Part shown: positions 58,985-64,000 of the stretch, one piece after another | How positions within the stretch are numbered: the first letter of the stretch is position 1 | Layout of the letters: every line of letters begins with the position of its first letter | NCBI RefSeq assembly: GCF_026151205.1 | Contig: NC_087079.1 | Coordinates: 11,212,635-11,276,634, forward strand | Reading direction: 5' to 3' | DNA from: Bolinopsis microptera | Lineage: Eukaryota; Ctenophora; Tentaculata; Lobata; Bolinopsidae | DNA length: 64,000 nucleotides | Made by a program: the position numbers and the translations under genes | Notes under the pieces: model-generated | The model's input: the letters and a program-made list of their open reading frames with translations, nothing else | Told to the model about the DNA's origin: nothing | The model's database searches: none

Positions 58985-59152
58985 GGCGACAATTGACCCC
59001 CGACAATTGACACCCCGACAATTGACCCCCCGACAATTGACCCCCCGACAATTGACCCCCCGACAATTGACCCCCGACAATTGACCCACGACAATTGACC
59101 CCCCGACAATTGACCCCCCGACAATTGACCCCCCGACAATTGACCCCCCGAA
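58985..59152 (+). repeat. 15-bp satellite CGACAATTGACCCCC, forward arm
   Basis: About eleven copies with small length variation in the C run. Together with 60005-60190 it forms long inverted arms around the hexamer array. Confidence 0.93.
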
Positions 59153-59171
59153 AATATAATTTAATACAATT

Positions 59172-59980
59172 AACCCTGACCCTGACCCTAACCCTGACCC
59201 TAACCCTAACCCTGACCCTGACCCTGACCCTGACCCTGACCCTGACCCTGACCCTGACCCTGACCCTGACCCTGACCCTGACCCTGACCCTGACCCTGAC
59301 CCTGACCCTGACCCTGACCCTGACCCTGACCCTGACCCTGACCCTGACCCTGACCCTGACCCTGACCCTGACCCTGACCCTGACCCTGACCCTGACCCTG
59401 ACCCTGACCCTGACCCTGACCCTGACCCTGACCCTGACCCTGACCCTGACCCTGACCCTGACCCTGACCCTGACCCTGACCCTGACCCTGACCCTGACCC
59501 TGACCCTGACCCTGACCCTGACCCTGACCCTGACCCTGACCCTGACCCTGACCCTGACCCTGACCCTGACCCTGACCCTGACCCTGACCCTGACCCTGAC
59601 CCTGACCCTGACCCTGACCCTGACCCTGACCCTGACCCTGACCCTGACCCTGACCCTGACCCTGACCCTGACCCTGACCCTGACCCTGACCCTGACCCTG
59701 ACCCTGACCCTGACCCTGACCCTGACCCTGACCCTGACCCTGACCCTGACCCTGACCCTGACCCTGACCCTGACCCTGACCCTGACCCTGACCCTGACCC
59801 TGACCCTGACCCTGACCCTGACCCTGACCCTGACCCTGACCCTGACCCTGACCCTGACCCTGACCCTGACCCTGACCCTGACCCTGACCCTGCCCCTGAC
59901 CCTGACCCTGACCCTGACCCTGACCCTGACCCTGACCCTAACCGTAACCCTAACCCTCACCCTCACCCTGACCCTAACCC
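59172..59980 (+). repeat. (CCCTGA)n array with CCCTAA ends (TCAGGG/TTAGGG type)
   Basis: About 130 hexamers. The core is nearly pure CCCTGA. Both edges are mixed with CCCTAA (the metazoan telomere hexamer), CCCTCA and CCGTAA variants. Read on the minus strand it is TCAGGG with TTAGGG at the edges. Open frames across it (Leu-Thr, Val-Arg) are artefacts. Confidence 0.96.
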
Positions 59981-60004
59981 GATTAATTTACCCCAGTTTA
60001 ATCA

Positions 60005-60190
60005 CAATTGTCGGGGGGTCAATTGTCGGGGGGTCAATTGTCGGGGGGTCAATTGTCGGGGGGTCAATTGTCGTACTAAACCCTAGATTTCGCGACAATT
60101 GACCCCAGTGTAATTACATAGGGGGTCAATTGTCGGGGGGTCAATTGTCGGGGGGTCAATTGTCGGGGGGCAATTGTCGGGGGTCAAAAG
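60005..60190 (-). repeat. 15-bp satellite, inverted arm
   Basis: About nine copies of GGGGGGTCAATTGTC, the reverse complement of the 58985-59152 array, broken near 60070-60120 by a short spacer that contains one unit in forward orientation. Confidence 0.93.
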
Positions 60191-60919
60191 TCGCGGTACC
60201 ACAATTTTCAGCTCTCAGTGTTCACAACTTTTCTGTGATACTGATATGATGTTCAAATATCATATCTGTATGAGTGAATGACGTCTTGGAACTGGTGTGT
60301 TTCTGAACATCATACAAATATACACCAGCTGCTCTGTAGCCACTAGCCAGTCACTTAGATATGATATTTGATATTATTCATCATCAATAGTTAGGTTACT
60401 TTGACGAATGACTAGGACCAGACTTTGGGTCCACAGCAGTATTTGTGCTGAATTTGTGATATTACTTTGTTTATAATAAAATATCCAATATCGTTATTTC
60501 TATAATTATGTTTGTTCGTTTGTTCACCAAGTGAGCTGGGGTCCCTTTGGTGCAGAGATTGAGCTCTAACTGAACTATATTCAGGGTATTTGCTCCCAGA
60601 GGACTAGGCCTTGTGGATGTTGAGATCCCAAAAGTTGTCTGCCATAGTGTTCAAGTCATCGGGAGGATGTCATTCAGAACACGGCACCTTTCGGGGAGGT
60701 TTATTATGTAAAAACGAGAACACATCACCCCTTCTATACTATTAGTATTAGTTGATTATATCATGACTGGTGTGGGAAACTATGTATAAGTGACGGCTTC
60801 GAGTGTTTATATTGATAAACAATTCCTTTATTGGTAATTTGTACGATAAATCATACTTGCATACATACTTTGATAATAGTTTATAGGATTAGCTCACATA
60901 TATTGCATTTAAAATTGCG
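60191..60919. other. No feature recognised
   Basis: AT-rich spacer; no exon or repeat that I can support. Confidence 0.45.
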
Positions 60920-61415
60920 TTAACTTGATCTAAGATGAGAAGTACGAATGAGTCGGACTTTTCGATTTACTCGTATCGTACGTACCTTTCAATTCTACTG
61001 AAAAGTTCTCCTTCTAGAAATCGCAGGTTACGGACTAATATTGAGCGTTTTCAAAAACTTGTATTTCTATATTCCAATCGTCGATTAACTTAAAGTTTAA
61101 CTTTAAGAGAAACAAGCTGTTTAAATAAGTAAATTGTCTAGTAATTTTGTATAATTTTTGTTTTAGTTTTACTTTTAAATGCTTGCCTGACCTAAGAATT
61201 GTGTGTTTAATTTGTTCGCGAACGGTATATTTTCTCTAACATCGGCAAACAATTACATTTTACAACGACCCCAATGATAATAATTCAAAAACAAAAAAAT
61301 CTGAATCGTACGTCGTATGACTATGAGTCGGACTTTTCAAAGTTGCGTACAAGTAGTAGTACGTACTTTTCCCCCAAAACGTGTCCGTACTTCTCATTTT
61401 AGAACTTAATCAAGT
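60920..61415. mobile_element. About 490-bp inverted-repeat element (possible MITE)
   Basis: The left end TTAACTTGATCTAAGATGAG and the right end CTCATTTTAGAACTTAA are imperfect reverse complements, both containing GAGAAGTACG / CGTACTTCTC just inside. A GAGTCGGACTTTTC word occurs near both ends in the same orientation. TTAA is present at both outer edges. There is no coding capacity. Confidence 0.55.
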
Positions 61416-62435
61416 AATCAGTTTTTGCGTACTCACTAGGCACTAGCCAATTTGGCTAAAAAGGTTTTTATACAATTGCCGTTGTCTTGCATACCACTTT
61501 TTGCGGCTGGCCGGCGTGCACGAAAGAGGTATGCAACGTGTATCTGCAATATTTTATCTTAGTACGTGTTTTACTCTGAACTCATTCCATAGTTACTGCA
61601 GCTACCAATTGATAACAGTATTGTGATATAGCCGAAGGATCTTGTAGGTCAGCCATGTTTTCCATACTTCTCTATTTAACTCTCTATCACGATTTTTATG
61701 TTGACACGTCCGTGTGGAGCTCGGGCAGTATAACTGAGATTTAAACTGGTTACTTTCCACCGACTTATCAAAAAGCTAGCCACACTTGTTGTCTTAACTC
61801 TTGTCAAACCTTTTATGGACGGCTCTTGTTTGACTTTGTTCTCTATTGCTCATAATAAGGACTGATTTAATTTGTACTTCTCATTGTTTCACTTCAAAAT
61901 CTGTTTATGGTACTACGCCAGTCATGCTTATTTTGTTATAGCTATGTCTGATCATTGTTCTTCATTCACAGCTAGGAAATTAAACAAAGAATAAAATAAT
62001 TTCAGTTAAGAGAATATTACGTCTATATAACTTAAACTATGCAATAATCTAATATTCAATTAGTCTATCTTTGAGACTATCGCAATCTTTTATGAATGAC
62101 TGATCTCAAAAAAAATTGCAGCAATTAAAATATACAACTTTTAAAAATCAAACATTTGCGAGCGGCCCTTATTCGATCAATTTGACTTTCGCTGTTCATA
62201 AACATAATTAGAGGCATCCATATGGATAATTTTAGCTGCTCACAATTTGATTCGTCAAAGAAAAGAGCCGATAAAGTAACCCGGCCGCTTACGAGATAAT
62301 TGGGTTCGGGACGAAAGGGAAAACACTGGTTACGAGAAACAGGCAAGAAATTATGATTAATATTGCCTCTAATTTTGAATATATAACTAAATAACTCGAG
62401 TCAGTGGTCAATTGCACTCTATTTCTATTATTATA
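61416..62435. other. No feature recognised
   Basis: Spacer of about 1 kb. Short minus-strand frame at 62125-62346 has no recognisable motif. Confidence 0.45.
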
Positions 62436-63171
62436 CAGGGTGGGCCAAAAGTCAGTACCCATATGTTGGCCTTAATAGCTCAATCACTGAGTGCCCAATT
62501 GAAAAAATTCTTTCTGGTATTACTTACTACCACCACTGGTTCGAGAATTTGTCAAATCGAAAAATATTCGTGTTCATTTTTTTCAAATGAAGGTTCATTT
62601 TTGCATTTATTTGATAGTTTGGATAGTCGGATCAAGCCAAATTTTATTTAATAGTGTTTGGCCATTTAAATTACGTTTGTCCTGAAAAAATGAGAGTTCT
62701 AGCTTCTCAGATGACCGAGATATGAAGCATAACGAGTTTGTTCATTACGTGTGATCAGGTAATTGGGTTGAGGCTAGATCCGCATTATGGGAATCGTGTA
62801 GAGAGCCCAATTACGGTGTCGTAATTGGGTAATCATTGAGTACCCAATCAATTTTGCTAACGAGATAAACAAATTGCTTGATAACTTAGTCATTTTAAAT
62901 CCGTTTCGCACCATATTTTCAGATCATATTCCGGATTAAATGACCTATTGCAATATGCTACAACGGAGTCTCTAACATGTTCACAAACACCAGTATAAGC
63001 AATTCAATGTTGATTGGGTGTGGCCCCCAAAAATCGAATTTTCAAATTTTGGTGACGGAATCCTCGAACAAGTAGGTACAGTATGCCATCTGCAAAGCAA
63101 CAACTCTCAAATATAAAACACGGCGGAGGTATAAGACCCAACGTATGGGTACTGACTTTTGGCCCACCCTG
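62436..63171. mobile_element. Tc1/mariner-type MITE, 736 bp
   Basis: Ends CAGGGTGGGCCAAAAGTCAG and its reverse complement, extending about 27 bp inward, each flanked by TA. The terminal sequence and TA target are typical of mariner-like elements. No transposase remains; the open frames (79 and 76 codons) start with translated terminal repeat and are not genes. Confidence 0.88.
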
Positions 63172-63404
63172 TATATTGATCGCATTCATGCATTGCTGTG
63201 TCTCGCTGTGACCAGGTCTATCGAGTACTTTCACCAGTTAGCTTTAATGTGCTTATTGGATTAAATAAATACTAGCTTTTCAGCAAGCTGAGGCTTCAAC
63301 CTCAGCCTTCTTTTATTCAACATTCGTAGTCTCTAAAGGTGCACGTATTATACAACTGCTCTACATCTAATAGTATAAATTGGGGAAAATGGGCGATTAG
63401 GTTT

Positions 63405-63702
63405 GGTCTCTATTCGGCCACTATACGGCCTCTATACGGCCTCTATATGGCCTTTATACGGCCTCTATACGGCCACTATATGGCCCCTACACGGCCACTT
63501 TACGGCCTCTATACGGCCTCTATACGGCCTCTATACGGCCTCTATACGGCCTCTATACGGCCTTTATACGGCCTCTATACGGCCTCTATACAGCCTCTAT
63601 ACGGCCTTTATACGGCCACTATACGGCCTCTATACGGCCTTTATACGGCCTTTATACGGCCACTATACGGCCACTATACGGCCACTATACGGCCACTATA
63701 AC
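63405..63702. repeat. 11-bp minisatellite CTCTATACGGC
   Basis: About 26 copies with variants CTTTATACGGC and CACTATACGGC. Because 11 is not a multiple of three, all frames encode the same cyclic peptide, so the 100-plus-codon open frames are artefacts. Confidence 0.94.
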
Positions 63703-63708
63703 CAGAGT

Positions 63709-63842
63709 TACCTGGCACACTGGTGACGGGCATATCAATATCATGGACGAAGAATCCACAATCAGGCCGTAACAGTGATAAGATGTATTGTGTAACCAGC
63801 ATTTCCCGTCGTGACCCAGGTCCCGGAATACGTCAAAATTCA
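63709..63842 (+). other. Possible exon, low support
   Basis: After an acceptor-like AACCAG, an open stretch encodes LPGTLVTGISISWTKN and about 30 further residues, ending at CAG/GTTAGA. It could be an exon of a gene continuing past the window, or chance. No motif is recognised. Confidence 0.2.
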
Positions 63843-64000
63843 CAGGTTAGACTCCCTCAGTCTATTTATAGTTATACAATTAATGAACCAATTCAAGGCA
63901 CGATGAAAAAAGAAAGAAGTCATTTAAAAAACAAATATTGATTGAATGATATCTCCAATGTAAGCATCATGTCTCAATAAGAGCGCTGTTGAATTGAATG

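Noticed and set aside
58965-60102. Open frames of over 330 codons (Leu-Thr and Val-Arg repeats)
   Set aside because: Artefacts of the (CCCTGA)n array; no non-repeat coding sequence at either end.
58985-60190. CRISPR-like array
   Set aside because: Repeats are contiguous with no unique spacers, and the context is an intron-rich animal genome.
63339-63726. Tyr/Pro/Leu-rich repeat proteins of 107 and 120 residues
   Set aside because: An 11-bp minisatellite without stops gives the same cyclic peptide in all frames.

Overview
The window is nuclear DNA from an animal (metazoan). Genes are split by many short GT-AG introns, intergenic DNA is AT-rich, and there are non-LTR retrotransposons, hAT, PIF/Harbinger and mariner elements, and TTAGGG/TCAGGG-type repeats. 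A ciliary dynein-assembly WD40 gene (DAW1), the GPI-transamidase catalytic subunit (PIGK) and a selenocysteine-type glutathione peroxidase fit a ciliated, probably aquatic invertebrate. I cannot name the species from sequence alone.

Layout. 0.3-6.2 kb: a CR1-like retrotransposon (PHD-finger ORF1, endonuclease/RT ORF2) with a frameshift, split by a second retrotransposon inserted backwards; a 440-bp copy of its 3' end follows. 8.1 kb: a 128-bp element with 8-bp target duplications. 8.9-12.8 kb: a second CR1-like element, split by a 750-bp foldback. 13-13.7 kb: a polytopic membrane protein of unknown function. 14.5-19.6 kb: DAW1, nine exons. 19.7-22 kb: a 169-bp satellite, a (CTC)n tract, then the satellite inverted. 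22.6-24.8 kb: PIGK, eight exons. 24.8-34.9 kb: gene-poor, with a degenerate telomere-like patch, minisatellites, a dead RT fragment and a 1-kb (CCCTCT)n tract. 35-35.9 kb: a possible two-exon gene for a tiny membrane protein. 37.3-38.8 kb: a 1.46-kb element bounded by 205-bp inverted repeats.

38.8-50.0 kb is the most interesting part. Eight exons join in consistent phase into one 283-residue protein: an N-terminal PH domain fused to a GPX4-like peroxidase whose catalytic codon is TGA (selenocysteine). Its introns hold an opposite-strand gene (39.9-41.7 kb), a Harbinger transposon and two hAT MITEs. 52.9-57.0 kb: a ten-exon gene for a 458-residue, mostly disordered protein I do not recognise, with a SINE-like insert in its first intron. 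58-64 kb: no convincing gene; a long (TCAGGG)n-type array between inverted 15-bp satellites, an inverted-repeat element, a mariner-type MITE and an 11-bp minisatellite.

The genes do not form one pathway. Exon models were built by eye from splice consensus, phase and recalled family motifs, so they need transcript support. A recurrent short motif combining CCAATCAG, AGCT and TCACGTG occurs at several places and is not explained by any annotated element.
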